Source of the DNA: Acetobacteraceae bacterium
GTDB lineage: Bacteria; Pseudomonadota; Alphaproteobacteria; Acetobacterales; Acetobacteraceae
NCBI GenBank assembly: GCA_019750465.1
Contig: JAIEOP010000332.1
Span: forward strand, 1 to 48,187
DNA length: 48,187 bases
Reading direction: 5' to 3'
This document shows, in pieces, positions 1 through 8,872 of the stretch. The position numbers were made by a program, and so were the translations under genes. The notes under the pieces were generated by a model that saw only the letters and a list, made by a program, of their open reading frames with translations, was not told the DNA's origin and ran no database searches. Each line of letters opens with the position of its first letter. Position 1 is the first letter of the stretch.

Positions 1-429
1 TGGCGCCAGGTGCGCGGCGTGATGGAGCGGCACGCCATCACCGGGGCGGCGCTGCGCAGCGCCGATGCCCGCTGGCTGGACGAGCGGCGCGCGATGCTGG
101 GCGCCGAGTTCGGCGGCGAGGCCGGGGCGGTGCTGGTGCTGGACGGGGCGGAGCATGCGGTGCGCGGCCCGATGGCGGCGCTGGACCGCATCCTGGCGCA
201 GGGCCGCAAGGGGCTGACCATCCAGCGCTTCAAGGGTCTCGGCGAGATGAACCCGGAGCAGCTCTGGAAGACCACCCTCGATCCGGCGGTGCGCACCCTG
301 CTGCAGGTGCGCGTCGAGGACGTGGAGGATGCGGAGCAGATCTTCTCCACCCTGATGGGCGACGTGGTGGAGCCGCGCCGCGCCTTCATCACGGACAATG
401 CGCTGAAAGTGGCGAACCTCGACGTGTAG
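1..429 (+). CDS. gyrB: DNA gyrase subunit B, C-terminal 142 codons (5' end outside window)
   Basis: This is the C-terminal end of the type II topoisomerase B subunit, which supplies the ATPase and TOPRIM parts of gyrase. The reading frame is open from base 1 and stops with TAG at 427-429. The visible part carries the hallmark [16 protein letters not shown], then [14 protein letters not shown] and the typical GyrB ending ENALK-like [11 protein letters not shown]. That ending favours GyrB over ParE. The gene is intact at its 3' end, although a transposon begins three bases after the stop codon; the 5-bp target duplication includes the last two bases of the stop. In the uninterrupted chromosome the convergent fsr-like gene would end only about 22 bp downstream. 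Confidence 0.95.
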   Translation, partial: WRQVRGVMERHAITGAALRSADARWLDERRAMLGAEFGGEAGAVLVLDGAEHAVRGPMAALDRILAQGRKGLTIQRFKGLGEMNPEQLWKTTLDPAVRTLLQVRVEDVEDAEQIFSTLMGDVVEPRRAFITDNALKVANLDV

Positions 430-432
430 CGG
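428..432. repeat. Left target-site duplication AGCGG of the Tn7-like transposon
   Basis: The five bases AGCGG directly precede the TGTAGGG terminus. The same five bases directly follow the CCCTACA terminus at 47067-47071. A 5-bp duplication is what Tn7/Tn5053-type transposases make. This copy overlaps the last two bases of the gyrB stop codon. Confidence 0.9.
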
Positions 433-504
433 TGTAGGGACACTCTGTAGTCTTCCGTTTCGCCGAATAAGCGTCCGCGACGGCTCTGATTGCGGCAGCC
501 GTCG
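433..504. repeat. Left transposon end with sub-terminal TnsB-like site
   Basis: The terminus TGTAGGGACAC matches the right end TGTAGGGCCAC (read inward) with one mismatch. The motif CCGAATAAGCGTCC occupies 463-476, about 30 bases from the tip. At the right end the same motif begins only about 10 bases from the tip, so the two ends are asymmetric. I see only one clear copy here against about four at the right end, so other left-end sites are diverged or absent. Confidence 0.8.
478..504. other. Stem-loop inside the left transposon end
   Basis: CGACGGCT (478-485) and AGCCGTCG (497-504) form an 8-bp stem with an 11-base loop, about 50 bases after the gyrB stop codon. No T-run follows, so it is not a classical terminator. 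It might still end gyrB transcription now that the native downstream sequence has been displaced. Nothing else is recognisable between 505 and 650. Confidence 0.35.
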
Positions 505-650
505 TGGATGTCCTTGTCAACACTGTGGATGGTTGGATGTTGCGAGCCGTCGCCTTGCGCGGTCCGGCAGTGCCCAGCCAGTGTCGGCTCGCTTCCTGGT
601 CGCGAGCGCCAGCACCACTCATTCGAGCGGCCTAGGGAAGCGGGCGAGAG

Positions 651-1082
651 TTACCGAACGTAGGCCCGGGCAGCCCGAGCGACGTCGTCGAGGCGTCCAT
701 CCCTAAGCGCCTGCAGCGGCGTGCACGGGCCTAGGTTCGGATCATCGTCGAGCAGCCACTGCAAGGCCGCCCAGCCGCCCTCCCCAGTTTCCAGGAAGGG
801 CTGGATCGCGCTGTCGATGCCGCAGATGACCCTCGGGCGGTCTGACGCCTCCTCGATCTGGAACGCTGGCACGACTACGTCTCCGTCCAGACCCGTCATG
901 CCGAGGAGGGTGCCGCAGCGGATGCATAGGCGAACCTGCTCAGGTGTAGTCCCCAGGCGCTTCGCCGCCGCGTCCAGCGTCATGGCCCCGCCTGCGCGGT
1001 GAAGCAGGTCCTTAGAGACGGCGCCGAACCCCTGAACTTCATCTGCCATAGGGTTGATGGTGGTCACATCGATGGCGTGCAT
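651..1082 (-). CDS. DUF2384 (MbcA/ParS/Xre antitoxin)-like protein, no partner toxin seen
   Basis: The protein has an N-terminal HTH-like stretch (MTLDAAAKRLGTTPEQVRL), a short beta segment (VVVPAFQ), and a C-terminal stretch DDDPNLGPCTPLQALRDG. This layout is that of Xre/MbcA/ParS-type antitoxins, whose C-terminal domain normally contacts a RES-domain toxin. No RES gene lies next to it; the neighbour is the divergently transcribed CBASS operon. The start is uncertain. ATG at 1082 has GAGG just upstream, while a GTG at 1253 would add 57 residues without family character. It could be an orphan antitoxin or a repressor acting on the shared 1083-1393 upstream region. The family assignment rests on pattern only. 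Confidence 0.6.
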   Translation of the reverse strand: MHAIDVTTINPMADEVQGFGAVSKDLLHRAGGAMTLDAAAKRLGTTPEQVRLCIRCGTLLGMTGLDGDVVVPAFQIEEASDRPRVICGIDSAIQPFLETGEGGWAALQWLLDDDPNLGPCTPLQALRDGRLDDVARAARAYVR

Positions 1083-1393
1083 CAACCTCGATTCGAGTCG
1101 AGGACCATCGCATCCATTGGGGTGGCGCTTCAGGTATAGGTTGGTGATCCGGGCGGGTTCGGCGCGCATGCGCCTGAATACCACGTAGAGTCTCGCCGCT
1201 GACTGTACTGTCGAGGGGCAGACGGCGCTTTCGCCGCGGATGACATTTCTCACCGACTCCGCGCCCTATGGTAGAATAATCACGGCACTGCCACGGCTGG
1301 CGCCACCGGACAGGACGGTGACGCCTGACATGTGGCGAGGACCAAGGCGCAGCCAACGCCCAGAACACCATTTTAGCCTGAGGTTCCCCCCAA

Positions 1394-2428
1394 ATGGTCC
1401 CCCATGCGCGCTTCTTGGAACTGCTGCAGGATATCGAGCCAAGCGCCACCACGAAGGCCAATGCGGCCTCCGCCCACCGTGCGCTGCGCGATCATCTCTG
1501 GGCCGACAGCAAGTTCAAGCCGCTGATGGTCACGGACTTCCTCTCGGGTTCCTACAAGCGGGACACGGCGATCCGTCCGCGGAAGGTCGACGGCGTCGTG
1601 ACCCGGCCCGACGTGGACACGATCGTGGTCACGAACCACCAGCTCACCGACGATCCGAAGGAGGTGGTTGACGCGCTGTTCTGGGCCGTGCGGCGTGGCT
1701 ACTCGGACATCCGCAGACAGGCTCGGTCGGTCGGCATCGTGACGCCGCTGGCCGACATGGACGTTGTGCCGATCATCGATCCCTTCGGGAACGGCGACTA
1801 CTACATCCCAGACCGGAAGCAGGAGAAGTGGCTCAGTACGAACCCGCCTAAACACACGACTTGGACGACGGACGTCAACGCCGATTCGGGCGGCCGCTTC
1901 AAGCCGCTGGTGAAGCTGATGAAGTGGTGGCGGCGGCACAACCCGACGGTGGCGAAGCGGCCGAAGGGCTTCGTGCTCGAGTGCTTCGCCGCCGAGTGTA
2001 TGGACCGGAAGGAGGCTCATTTCGGCGAGCTTTTCGTCGGCACGCTTGAGCAGATCGACGCGAAGTATGGCTTTTACTCTGCGGCCGGAATGCTCCCGCA
2101 CGTCGAGGACCCCGGCGTGCCGGGCAACTCCGTCCTGAGCGGCATGACGGTCGAGGCGTTCCAAGGCTTCATGGCCAAGGTGAAGGACCACGCTGCGTTG
2201 GGGCGCCGAGCGCTGGCCGAGAAGGACATGGAGAAGGCTACGCAGCATTGGAAGACCATCTTCGGGCCGCGTTTCCCGGCAACCGAAGCGCGGGCGGCCA
2301 GCGGCCTGCTACGCGCCGCAACGGCCCCTGCGCCTCGGGCACCCACCGCCGGGCTCCTCGGCTCCGGTGGAGGGTTGTCATTTCCTGATCGGCCGATCAC
2401 CCCCGTGAAGCCCGCCGGGTTCGCGTGA
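1394..2428 (+). CDS. CBASS CD-NTase (cyclic oligonucleotide synthase)
   Basis: This is a cGAS/DncV-like nucleotidyltransferase of 344 residues that makes a cyclic nucleotide second messenger upon phage infection. It shows the nucleotidyltransferase signature LSGSYKRDT at residues 50-58, the paired catalytic acids D73-x-D75 (RPDVDTIVV) and a third acidic pair near 121-123 (DMDVVPI). Its C-terminal 45 residues are low-complexity and look flexible, ending KPAGFA. That kind of exposed small-residue C-terminus is what Cap2 is known to conjugate. It is the first gene of the operon; its TGA overlaps the GTG of cap2 (GTGA). Clade and nucleotide product cannot be told from motifs alone. No promoter could be fixed, though the 1270 region (TAGAATAAT) is AT-rich. 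Confidence 0.92.
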   Translation: MVPHARFLELLQDIEPSATTKANAASAHRALRDHLWADSKFKPLMVTDFLSGSYKRDTAIRPRKVDGVVTRPDVDTIVVTNHQLTDDPKEVVDALFWAVRRGYSDIRRQARSVGIVTPLADMDVVPIIDPFGNGDYYIPDRKQEKWLSTNPPKHTTWTTDVNADSGGRFKPLVKLMKWWRRHNPTVAKRPKGFVLECFAAECMDRKEAHFGELFVGTLEQIDAKYGFYSAAGMLPHVEDPGVPGNSVLSGMTVEAFQGFMAKVKDHAALGRRALAEKDMEKATQHWKTIFGPRFPATEARAASGLLRAATAPAPRAPTAGLLGSGGGLSFPDRPITPVKPAGFA

Positions 2429-4182
2429 TCTGGTTCCTCCAAGATATCGGCCGCCTCAACCGCGAGCGCCAGGAGTTTGAGGCTCTGCAGGTGCGGGCGC
2501 CCTGGATGAGTCCACCCGTCTGGCGTTTTGAGAACGGCGCCCTGGAGGTCGACCTGGACGTCAAGGCCGGGGAGCAGGTCTACCCTCTGAGGTTGCGGTA
2601 CCCCAGCGCATTCCCGGCATGCCCGCCCTCCGTCTTCCCACGGGATCTAGAGGTTCGCTGGAGTACCCACCAGTACGGAGTGGGGGGCGAACTCTGCTTG
2701 GAGATCGGGCCGGACAACTGGAGGCCAGAAACCGCCGGGGCGCAGATGATCGAGAGTGCCCACCGCCTCCTCGAGGCCGAACGTCCGGGATCGGTAGCCG
2801 CTCCGGCGCGGGAGGTACCGTCGCGCCATCGCCTTACGCCAGGCCAAGAGCTGCGCGGTATCTACGACCGCTTCCTTCTAACTTCCGGGCTCTTGGATCG
2901 CCTCTCGAAGTGCGGTCCTGGGACCGTGCTTCGGATGGATGTTCTCTTGGTGGGGCGCGGCCTTGCCCGCACCGCCGTCATCGTTGGGCTGCGCCAGGCG
3001 GGCGAGGCCGACTGGAGAGATCCTGAGGTTCCTTGGCAGGCGCTAGCGCGACACCAATACGTTTGGTCTGGTCTGGCGGTCCGGGTTCCCGATGGAGCGC
3101 CCCGGCCATCGGTGGGTTCGACTGCGGACTTGAGCGGTCTCCTTGCCTCGCTCGGCACTCCTGTGCCGGAGGACAGCCTGTCGACCCGTGGCCACGAGTT
3201 CTTCCTCTTCTTCGGACCGGGGATCGAGCCAACGCTGGTTTGGCCGCTGTCGTCAGGAGGCCGCGTAGTCACGCACGACCCGGTCCCCGCTGAAACTCCC
3301 GGGGCTAGTCGACTTGATCCGGGACACGAAAACCTATCCGCGCGGCGGGTCGGCGTGGTTGGCGCAGGGTCGGTCGGCTCCAAGGTCGCTACCTCTTTGG
3401 CCCGTACGGGCGTGGGACGGTTCCTGCTGCTAGACGGCGACGTCCTCCTCCCGGGCAATCTCGTCCGCCACGACCTCGACTGGGCTTCGGTAGGTGGGCA
3501 CAAAGTGGACGAGCTGGCGTGGCGCCTAGCCGTCGTGCGCCCGGGTGCGGACATCAGCATCAGGCGGGCGATCCTGACGGGGCAAGAGGCGAGCGCGAGC
3601 GTTGCGGCCGCCTTGGACGATCTCGCCTCCTGCGACCTCATCGTCGAGGCCACGGCTGACGGGAGGATCTTCGGCCTCGTCGGGAGCCATGCCGCCGCGC
3701 GCGCGAAGCCAATGGCGTGGGCAGAGGTGCTCGAAGGCGGGATCGGCGGTTTGGTGGCGCGCTCGCGTCCGGGCCAGGAGCCGACGCCGCTGACCATGCG
3801 GTCCCGCATTCTCGACTGGTGTTCAGGGATGGGGGAGCCCTGGGACCGGACTGGGTCCGGCTACGCCAGCACCGGCGATGACGGAACTCCCCTCGTTGCC
3901 GACGATGCGGACGTTGGCGTGATCGCGGCCCACCTCGCCCGGCTAGCGATTGACACCCTGCTCGGTCGCACCCCGTCCGAATTCCCCCACGCGGCCTACT
4001 TCGTCGGACTGAGGCGGTCGTGGATCTTCCGCGAACCGTTCGACACTCACCCAGTGGAGGTCGGGGGTCCGTCGGAAGAGCCCGGGCGGGCTGAGACGCC
4101 GGATGAGGTGGTTCGGGAGAACGTCGCCTTCCTTGTCAGCCTTCTGCCGGATCAGACCGATGCAACTGATCCTTCCGCCTGA
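2425..4182 (+). CDS. cap2: Cap2, E1-E2 ubiquitin-transferase-like fusion of type II CBASS
   Basis: Cap2 primes the CD-NTase by linking its C-terminus to target proteins, as ubiquitin-activating and -conjugating enzymes do. The N-terminal E2-like domain carries the catalytic cysteine in [12 protein letters not shown] (Cys91). The C-terminal ThiF/E1 domain begins near residue 300 with [14 protein letters not shown], followed by an acidic nucleotide contact (LLLDGD) and NLVRHDL. A candidate E1 catalytic cysteine lies in ILDWCSGMG. At 585 residues the length is normal for the family. The GTG start at 2425 overlaps the CD-NTase stop, and the 3' end overlaps cap3 by 23 bp, so the three genes are translationally coupled. 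Confidence 0.93.
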   Translation: MIWFLQDIGRLNRERQEFEALQVRAPWMSPPVWRFENGALEVDLDVKAGEQVYPLRLRYPSAFPACPPSVFPRDLEVRWSTHQYGVGGELCLEIGPDNWRPETAGAQMIESAHRLLEAERPGSVAAPAREVPSRHRLTPGQELRGIYDRFLLTSGLLDRLSKCGPGTVLRMDVLLVGRGLARTAVIVGLRQAGEADWRDPEVPWQALARHQYVWSGLAVRVPDGAPRPSVGSTADLSGLLASLGTPVPEDSLSTRGHEFFLFFGPGIEPTLVWPLSSGGRVVTHDPVPAETPGASRLDPGHENLSARRVGVVGAGSVGSKVATSLARTGVGRFLLLDGDVLLPGNLVRHDLDWASVGGHKVDELAWRLAVVRPGADISIRRAILTGQEASASVAAALDDLASCDLIVEATADGRIFGLVGSHAAARAKPMAWAEVLEGGIGGLVARSRPGQEPTPLTMRSRILDWCSGMGEPWDRTGSGYASTGDDGTPLVADDADVGVIAAHLARLAIDTLLGRTPSEFPHAAYFVGLRRSWIFREPFDTHPVEVGGPSEEPGRAETPDEVVRENVAFLVSLLPDQTDATDPSA

Positions 4183-4633
4183 GATCGGGCAGCGCGTCGT
4201 CGAACAGCTCCGCGTCGCCGGTTCACGCGAGACCGGGGGGCTGCTCATGGGAGAACACGTCGGCCCGGACACCTTCCGGGTTCTCGACCTCACCGTCGAC
4301 CAGGGTGGGGGTTCCTTCGCCCGGTTCCTTCGCAATTTCCGCCGCCACGGCCGCGGCCTCTTCGACTTCTTTCGGAGGACGGGCCGCCAGTTCCAGCGGT
4401 TCAACTACCTCGGCGAGTGGCACTCTCATCCGTCATTCGGTCTCGACCCCAGCGGCACGGACCTCGCCACGATGCGGGGCATCGTGGACGACCCGCATGT
4501 CGGCGCGAACTTTGCCGTCCTCCTTATCGTCCGCCTCTCGCCACATGGTATTCTCGAAGCGCGGGCGACCCATCACCTGCCATCCCGCCCGGAGGCGCTG
4601 CCGGTGGACCTTGTCCTCGAAGGCGTGGCGTGA
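4160..4633 (+). CDS. cap3: Cap3, JAMM/M67 deconjugating protease of type II CBASS
   Basis: This zinc isopeptidase removes the CD-NTase from Cap2 conjugates. It has 157 residues when started at the ATG at 4160, which lies inside the end of cap2. A longer open frame to 4103 would add only a stretch read out of frame from cap2. The JAMM motif is complete: Glu32 (LLMGE), His88 and His90 (GEWHSHP), Ser98 and Asp101 (DPSGTD). It is followed by cap4 after 12 bases. Confidence 0.93.
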   Translation: MQLILPPEIGQRVVEQLRVAGSRETGGLLMGEHVGPDTFRVLDLTVDQGGGSFARFLRNFRRHGRGLFDFFRRTGRQFQRFNYLGEWHSHPSFGLDPSGTDLATMRGIVDDPHVGANFAVLLIVRLSPHGILEARATHHLPSRPEALPVDLVLEGVA

Positions 4634-4645
4634 AGTGGAGCGTTG

Positions 4646-6082
4646 ATGTCGAAGGACGATCCCCTGTCGGTCATGAACCCGGAGGCGCGGGGCGGCGACA
4701 TCGCGGAAGGCGGCTTCCGCGCCCAGGACCACCTCACCCTCGCCCGGATCCCCGGATGGCTCGCGCAGGACGGCTTCGACAGCATGATCCGCGAGGCCCA
4801 CGGGGACGCCGAGGCGGCGTTCCACGTCCCGGGGACGGGGATCACCCGCGAGTTCGTCGAGTACAAGGACTACGAGATTCAGCCTGCCGGGCTGCGGGAC
4901 GAGATCGCGCGTTTCCAACGGATGGCGGAGGGGACCGGCGTTGCCTACCGCCGCTTCGTGCTGTCGACCCGCGGCCTTTCGCCGACCCTTCGCCCCGTGC
5001 ACGCGGCCCTCGATCGGGTCAGGGGCGCGTTGCCCTTCTACGCTGACGTCCCTGCTATCGCGGACGCCTCCTATGCCGACTACGAGGCAGCCGCCGCGAA
5101 GGTCGGCCTCGACGCGGTGGCGGCCCGCTTCGTATTCGACCGGGTTGTCCTGGAGCCCGATGCTCCGGCCGCCGAGACCCTCGCGGCCGTCCTTTTCGAC
5201 GAGGCGATGCGGCGCGCGTTCCCCGCATCAGCCGACGCGAGCGGGCGCCAGATGACCGCCGCGCGCGAGGCGCTGGCGGCGCTCATCGTCTCGAGCAAGG
5301 CACTTCCGATCGCGCGAGGCGCCATCCTGGACGCCCTGGCGAGCGGGCTGCCCGAACTCGCAGACGAGCTACGCGCCGCCCCGGTCCGCCTGCACACGTC
5401 AATCGATCCGTCGGAGGCACGGACGCCCGGCCCGATCCGAATGGAATGGGACAACCTCTTCGGCGGAGAGGCCCGGCGGTATCCGCCCTCGGCCGAATGG
5501 GACCGACAGGTCGTGGGTGAGATGGCGGCCCTCAGGGACTGGATGGTCGCCTCCGGTCGACCGCGGTCGGTGGTGCTCTCGGGCCATCGGCGTCTTTCCG
5601 CCTCGGTCGCGGTTGGCCGGTCGTTGTCGGCGGTGGCCGGGTTCCGCGTCACGATGGATTACCGGGGCGAGGCCTGGCGGACGGATAGCTACCCGCCCGA
5701 GAGGGAGAGGCCCTATCCCTGGCATGAGGAATATCACCCAGGCGAGGTGCCGGGGGGCGAACTCGCGGTCGGCATCGGCATCATCAATGACGTCCGCCCC
5801 GAGGTGATTTCCCACCTCGATCGCTACCGTAAGGGAACTGCCCGGCTGTTCCTCTACTCCGCGATCCCTCTCGCGTCCGACGCCCACGCGAACGGGGCGG
5901 TTAGCCTCGCCAAGACGGCGATCCAGCGCGGGCTCCAGCGTGCGGGTGCGCGCCGTCTCGCGCTGTTCCTTGCCGTCCCCGCCCACTTCGCCCTGTTCCT
6001 AGGCCATCGGCTGAACGCGACGGCGCCGGTCACCTGCCACGAGCGCGGTTCGGACGGATACGTGGCAACGTGCAGCTGCTGA
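4646..6082 (+). CDS. cap4: Cap4-type CBASS effector: N-terminal nuclease plus C-terminal SAVED domain
   Basis: This is the killing effector of the operon. The SAVED domain binds the cyclic nucleotide and switches on DNA cleavage. The N-terminal 80 residues look like a DUF4297-type PD-(D/E)xK nuclease: GGFRAQD, then an acidic residue near 54 and VEYKDYE with E72-Y-K74. The C-terminal part from about residue 300 has SAVED features (VVLSGHRRLSASVAVG, then FLAVPAHFALFLGHRLN near the end). ATG 4646 is preceded by GTGGAG at the right distance and is preferred to the TTG at 4643. It has 478 residues, normal for Cap4. The middle 200 residues are mostly helical and not assignable. Confidence 0.88.
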   Translation: MSKDDPLSVMNPEARGGDIAEGGFRAQDHLTLARIPGWLAQDGFDSMIREAHGDAEAAFHVPGTGITREFVEYKDYEIQPAGLRDEIARFQRMAEGTGVAYRRFVLSTRGLSPTLRPVHAALDRVRGALPFYADVPAIADASYADYEAAAAKVGLDAVAARFVFDRVVLEPDAPAAETLAAVLFDEAMRRAFPASADASGRQMTAAREALAALIVSSKALPIARGAILDALASGLPELADELRAAPVRLHTSIDPSEARTPGPIRMEWDNLFGGEARRYPPSAEWDRQVVGEMAALRDWMVASGRPRSVVLSGHRRLSASVAVGRSLSAVAGFRVTMDYRGEAWRTDSYPPERERPYPWHEEYHPGEVPGGELAVGIGIINDVRPEVISHLDRYRKGTARLFLYSAIPLASDAHANGAVSLAKTAIQRGLQRAGARRLALFLAVPAHFALFLGHRLNATAPVTCHERGSDGYVATCSC

Positions 6083-6368
6083 CCGATGGCCGACCGGCTC
6101 GATGTATCCACCGGCACGTCAGGATACCGGGACCAGGTCAGGCTCGACACTCTCCACGATCCCGGAGCAGCCCATGCGCGATAGCCTTTGCCTAGGAGCT
6201 CCGGCATAACTGTGCAGACCAACCCTTCCTAGAGTTCGACCGACCTTCGGAAGGCACAAGCAGGGCAGTGTAGAACGGGAAACTCAGCCGAATTAGTTGC
6301 GATCCGACCTTCCGGTCCGTCACGCTGGGACGAGTGCGTCACCTCGGACTAGCAGCTTGGATCGGACC

Positions 6369-6785
6369 ATGAACGCTCAGACACAGCCCCTAGTCGATGT
6401 CGCTGAAGTCTATCGTCAACAGAACATGCGCTTCACGCGCCTCAACGATATCCTTCACCGGACGCCGCCGACCTTCTCTGCGCTGATCGGCGGGCTTTGG
6501 TACTTCGCGTTCCAGCAAATGGACCAGCGCCCAGTACTCGCCGCCCTGGTCTTCATCGTGGCTGCGCTGGTCGGGCACGCTGGCATCAACGTGTTCAACC
6601 GCCTTCGCGTCTTCATCACTGCCTACCTGGACAGCATCGCCCGGTTCGAGAAGCCGCATGAAATGCCGCGTCCCGCCGGGACGTCGATTGCACGGTACGT
6701 CATTCGATTGCTCGGCTTGGCCATGGCGTTGTCGGTCGCAGGCGCTCTTTGGAGTCTCGCAGGGGCGTTCGGCTTTCGCCTCTGA
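6369..6785 (+). CDS. Small membrane protein of unknown function downstream of CBASS
   Basis: A protein of 138 residues starts at ATG 6369; an upstream extension to 6297 has no coding character. It has two or three hydrophobic segments: FSALIGGLWYFAF, a long one in VLAALVFIVAALVGHAGI, and a C-terminal one in LLGLAMALSVAGALWSLAGA. Between them lies NVFNRLRVFITAYLDSIARFE, a likely helical cytoplasmic stretch. It lies about 290 bp after cap4 on the same strand, with no recognisable gene between. Small membrane proteins occur as accessory parts of defence operons, but I recognise no family and the spacing argues for a separate unit. Confidence 0.6.
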   Translation: MNAQTQPLVDVAEVYRQQNMRFTRLNDILHRTPPTFSALIGGLWYFAFQQMDQRPVLAALVFIVAALVGHAGINVFNRLRVFITAYLDSIARFEKPHEMPRPAGTSIARYVIRLLGLAMALSVAGALWSLAGAFGFRL

Positions 6786-6972
6786 CCACGCGCTCACGTC
6801 GCGGAAAGCTCGAAGTGCCATCACCCAATGCCAGATGCGAGGGTAGAGCAGCCCAATACGGCATGCGTCCCACCATCGGCTGCGCGCAACCTGCCACTCA
6901 GCAGGAACTATTCTCGCGGCAGCGACACGTTGGCGTCGGTCCTCAAGCCGTTTCTCGTGAGGCCGAAGGGAG

Positions 6973-7278
6973 CTAGCGGAACGAGCGCCGAAATGCCTCG
7001 CGATAGGTGTCCGGCGAGGAAGATGCTTGCGCCCCCAGTTCCTCTACCTCTTCACGGGTTACCTCCCGGAGTTCCTCGATCGCCACGAAGGGTCCTTCGA
7101 AGAGTCCGGGCTCCCGAGCGGCGTCCTTTTCAGCATCCTCGCGGGTGCGGTGCATCGTCCCTTGGAGGGTTCGCGTCGAGCCGCCGTCGCGAAGCGCCAC
7201 GAAATGGAACTCCTCGTCCCGCGAGTTGCCGAAGAACATGCGCCCGTCGTGTTCAGCGACGAAAAAGCGATGGGTCAT
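6973..7278 (-). CDS. Hypothetical protein, 101 residues
   Basis: The start ATG at 7278 is fixed by a strong Shine-Dalgarno sequence (GGAGGC seven to twelve bases upstream on the minus strand). The protein begins THRFFVAEHDGRMFFGN and is rich in charged residues, with an acidic C-terminal half (ELREVTREEVEELG). No membrane segment, signal or cysteine motif is seen. I do not recognise a family. It stands alone on the minus strand among plus-strand genes and is divergent from the gene at 7523, with 244 bp between them that hold no further gene. Confidence 0.55.
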   Translation of the reverse strand: MTHRFFVAEHDGRMFFGNSRDEEFHFVALRDGGSTRTLQGTMHRTREDAEKDAAREPGLFEGPFVAIEELREVTREEVEELGAQASSSPDTYREAFRRSFR

Positions 7279-7522
7279 CCCAGCCTCCATTGGATCAAGC
7301 GGCCTAGACCGGCAGATATCCTGAAGACCACTTTGCCGCTCCTGGTCGCAAGCCGCGCTCATGCCGGAACGTGCATCGATGTCCTGGTCTCGTCCACGGC
7401 TCAATGTCCGCTTGGTCATTGAAGAAGTCTGGCCCCAGACGCTTGGAAAGAAATTTTTCGCGCCCGCACTTCCGTGATTTGCCGCTCGCCGTGACAGGGT
7501 ATGGAGCGGTACGGAGGCGACG

Positions 7523-8053
7523 ATGCAGATCATGATCACCTACGACGATGGCAGCGGCGAAGTTGTTGACGCGCGGCTTGAGGGTGATGTGGTGTCCGTC
7601 GGCCAGAGGTGGGTACCGGGCATCCTCACGGCCGAGCCGGAGCGCTGCTACTTCAAGTCCGATTACTTCGGGTGCGCGCTCAACGAGGGACACGAGCGGG
7701 AGGGCGTTGTCCGCCCCGAGCCGGGCGACGTGGACCCGGACACCGGAAAGCCGGAGTGGATGGGCTTCACGTGGAAGCTCCTGGGCAATGAGGCCGACGA
7801 GTGCCGCCGCAAGATGGCGCACTGGATCGACCGGATCGGCGGCTCCTTCGACCCCGAGAAGACGGGCGCCGACTACCTCCACGGCGGCCTGCTCCATGTC
7901 CTCGAGAAAGAGGAGATGACCTCCTACGACCGAGACCGGCAGTGCTGGACCACCTATCTCGACAACCCTAGCGCCGAAGCCGTCCCTCTGCTTCGGGAGC
8001 GGGGCTTCGACCCCCCGGCCGACTGGGAGGTCACGTCTGGCGTCAGGCCGTGA
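7523..8053 (+). CDS. Hypothetical protein, 176 residues
   Basis: The ATG at 7523 follows GGAGG with good spacing. The protein is soluble and acidic, with no signal or membrane segment. Recognisable spots are WVPGILTAEPERCYFKSDY near the start, GKPEWMGFTWKLLG and RKMAHWIDRIGGSFDPEKTG. I know no family for it. It leads a same-strand run with the genes at 8134 and 8556 (gaps of 80 and 41 bp), so the three may act together; the last is broken by IS66. Confidence 0.6.
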   Translation: MQIMITYDDGSGEVVDARLEGDVVSVGQRWVPGILTAEPERCYFKSDYFGCALNEGHEREGVVRPEPGDVDPDTGKPEWMGFTWKLLGNEADECRRKMAHWIDRIGGSFDPEKTGADYLHGGLLHVLEKEEMTSYDRDRQCWTTYLDNPSAEAVPLLRERGFDPPADWEVTSGVRP

Positions 8054-8133
8054 CCCCCGGCTGACCACAAAACAGCTGCGGTCGCGGGGCGGTCCGATCC
8101 ATTCTCGGCAACGCGGACTGACGGAGACGGGTG

Positions 8134-8514
8134 ATGGCGGAAGAGTCGGAGGACCAAGTGCTGGCGAAGGTTCCGGTGACGCTCGTGCGTGACGACGGAC
8201 GCAGGCACCATGCCCACCTGCTGCGCCTCCGGGACGCCCGGACCGGCGACGTCTCGACCGTCCTGCCGTTCGGCTACTTCGGCGACCCCTCTGTCAGCCA
8301 CGAGCTCTACGAGGCGCTCGAGCACGTGGCGAACGAGATCAACAACGCCTCTCGGCCCGTGCGGTCCGGCTCGGGCTTCATTCACCCGAATGGCGCAGGT
8401 GCGCGCGAGGTCCGTTTTGCCTGGAGCGCGAGCCGCCCGGAGCCGTACGAACCTGAAGGCGTCATGCACCCTGACACGGATGCGCTTCCCGGTTCTCCGC
8501 TCAGGGGACCCTGA
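8134..8514 (+). CDS. Hypothetical protein, 126 residues
   Basis: ATG 8134 has ACGGAG seven bases upstream; a GTG at 8131 is the alternative start. The protein looks like a small alpha/beta domain (VLAKVPVTLVRDDGRRHHAHLL, then STVLPFGYFGDPSVSHELYEA) with a Pro/Gly-rich tail. No catalytic motif is visible. It is the middle gene of a three-gene run whose last member is interrupted by IS66. Function unknown. Confidence 0.55.
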   Translation: MAEESEDQVLAKVPVTLVRDDGRRHHAHLLRLRDARTGDVSTVLPFGYFGDPSVSHELYEALEHVANEINNASRPVRSGSGFIHPNGAGAREVRFAWSASRPEPYEPEGVMHPDTDALPGSPLRGP

Positions 8515-8555
8515 CAGCAACGCGCGGGGGCGAACTCATCAGGGGCGAGACGGAC

Positions 8556-8858
8556 ATGGACGACACGGTTGCTCGGGAACGGGAGGAGGTGGTCCAGATC
8601 TCGTCGGTTCGGCTTCTGAATGAAGGTGAACCGCTCGCCACGGCCTTCGATGAGGAGCGCCTTCGTAGGGATTACCCGGATGTACTGGAGCGGTTCGACG
8701 ACGGCCCCCTCGATGCCGACGAACTGCGAGAGGCAGTTGGGGAAACTTGGCGCCATTACCTTCTCGAGGACGCTTTCGCTGAGGTAAACCTCGACGACGG
8801 AAGCGCCACGACGCTACGCACGTCGGACATCATCGACTGGAACGGAAGCTGCTGCGAT
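8556..8858 (+). pseudogene. 5' part of a hypothetical gene split by IS66
   Basis: Codons 1-101 of an otherwise intact gene: ATG at 8556, ending with codon GAT at 8856-8858, exactly where IS66 begins. Joining it to 11727 (dropping one 8-bp duplication copy) restores a continuous frame of 249 codons: ...WNGSCCD then GCLVFHDENF. Within the insertion the frame would run on only to 8909. The protein begins with a charged helical region (EERLRRDYPDVLERF) and is not recognised. The gene is inactivated in its present state unless the truncated product retains a role. Confidence 0.8.
8851..8858. repeat. IS66 left target duplication GCTGCGAT
   Basis: The octamer GCTGCGAT immediately precedes the IS left tip and recurs immediately after the right tip at 11719-11726. 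Eight-base duplications are characteristic of the IS66 family. Confidence 0.92.
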
Positions 8859-8872
8859 GTAAGCGTCAGCCG
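8859..8872. repeat. IS66 terminal inverted repeat, left
   Basis: GTAAGCGTCAGCCG, identical over 14 bases to the complement of 11705-11718. The GTAAGCG tip is the usual IS66 terminus. Confidence 0.93.

Noticed and set aside
1260-1290. Promoter for the CBASS operon (TAGAATAAT as -10)
   Set aside because: No -35 at a suitable distance; too weak to annotate as a site.
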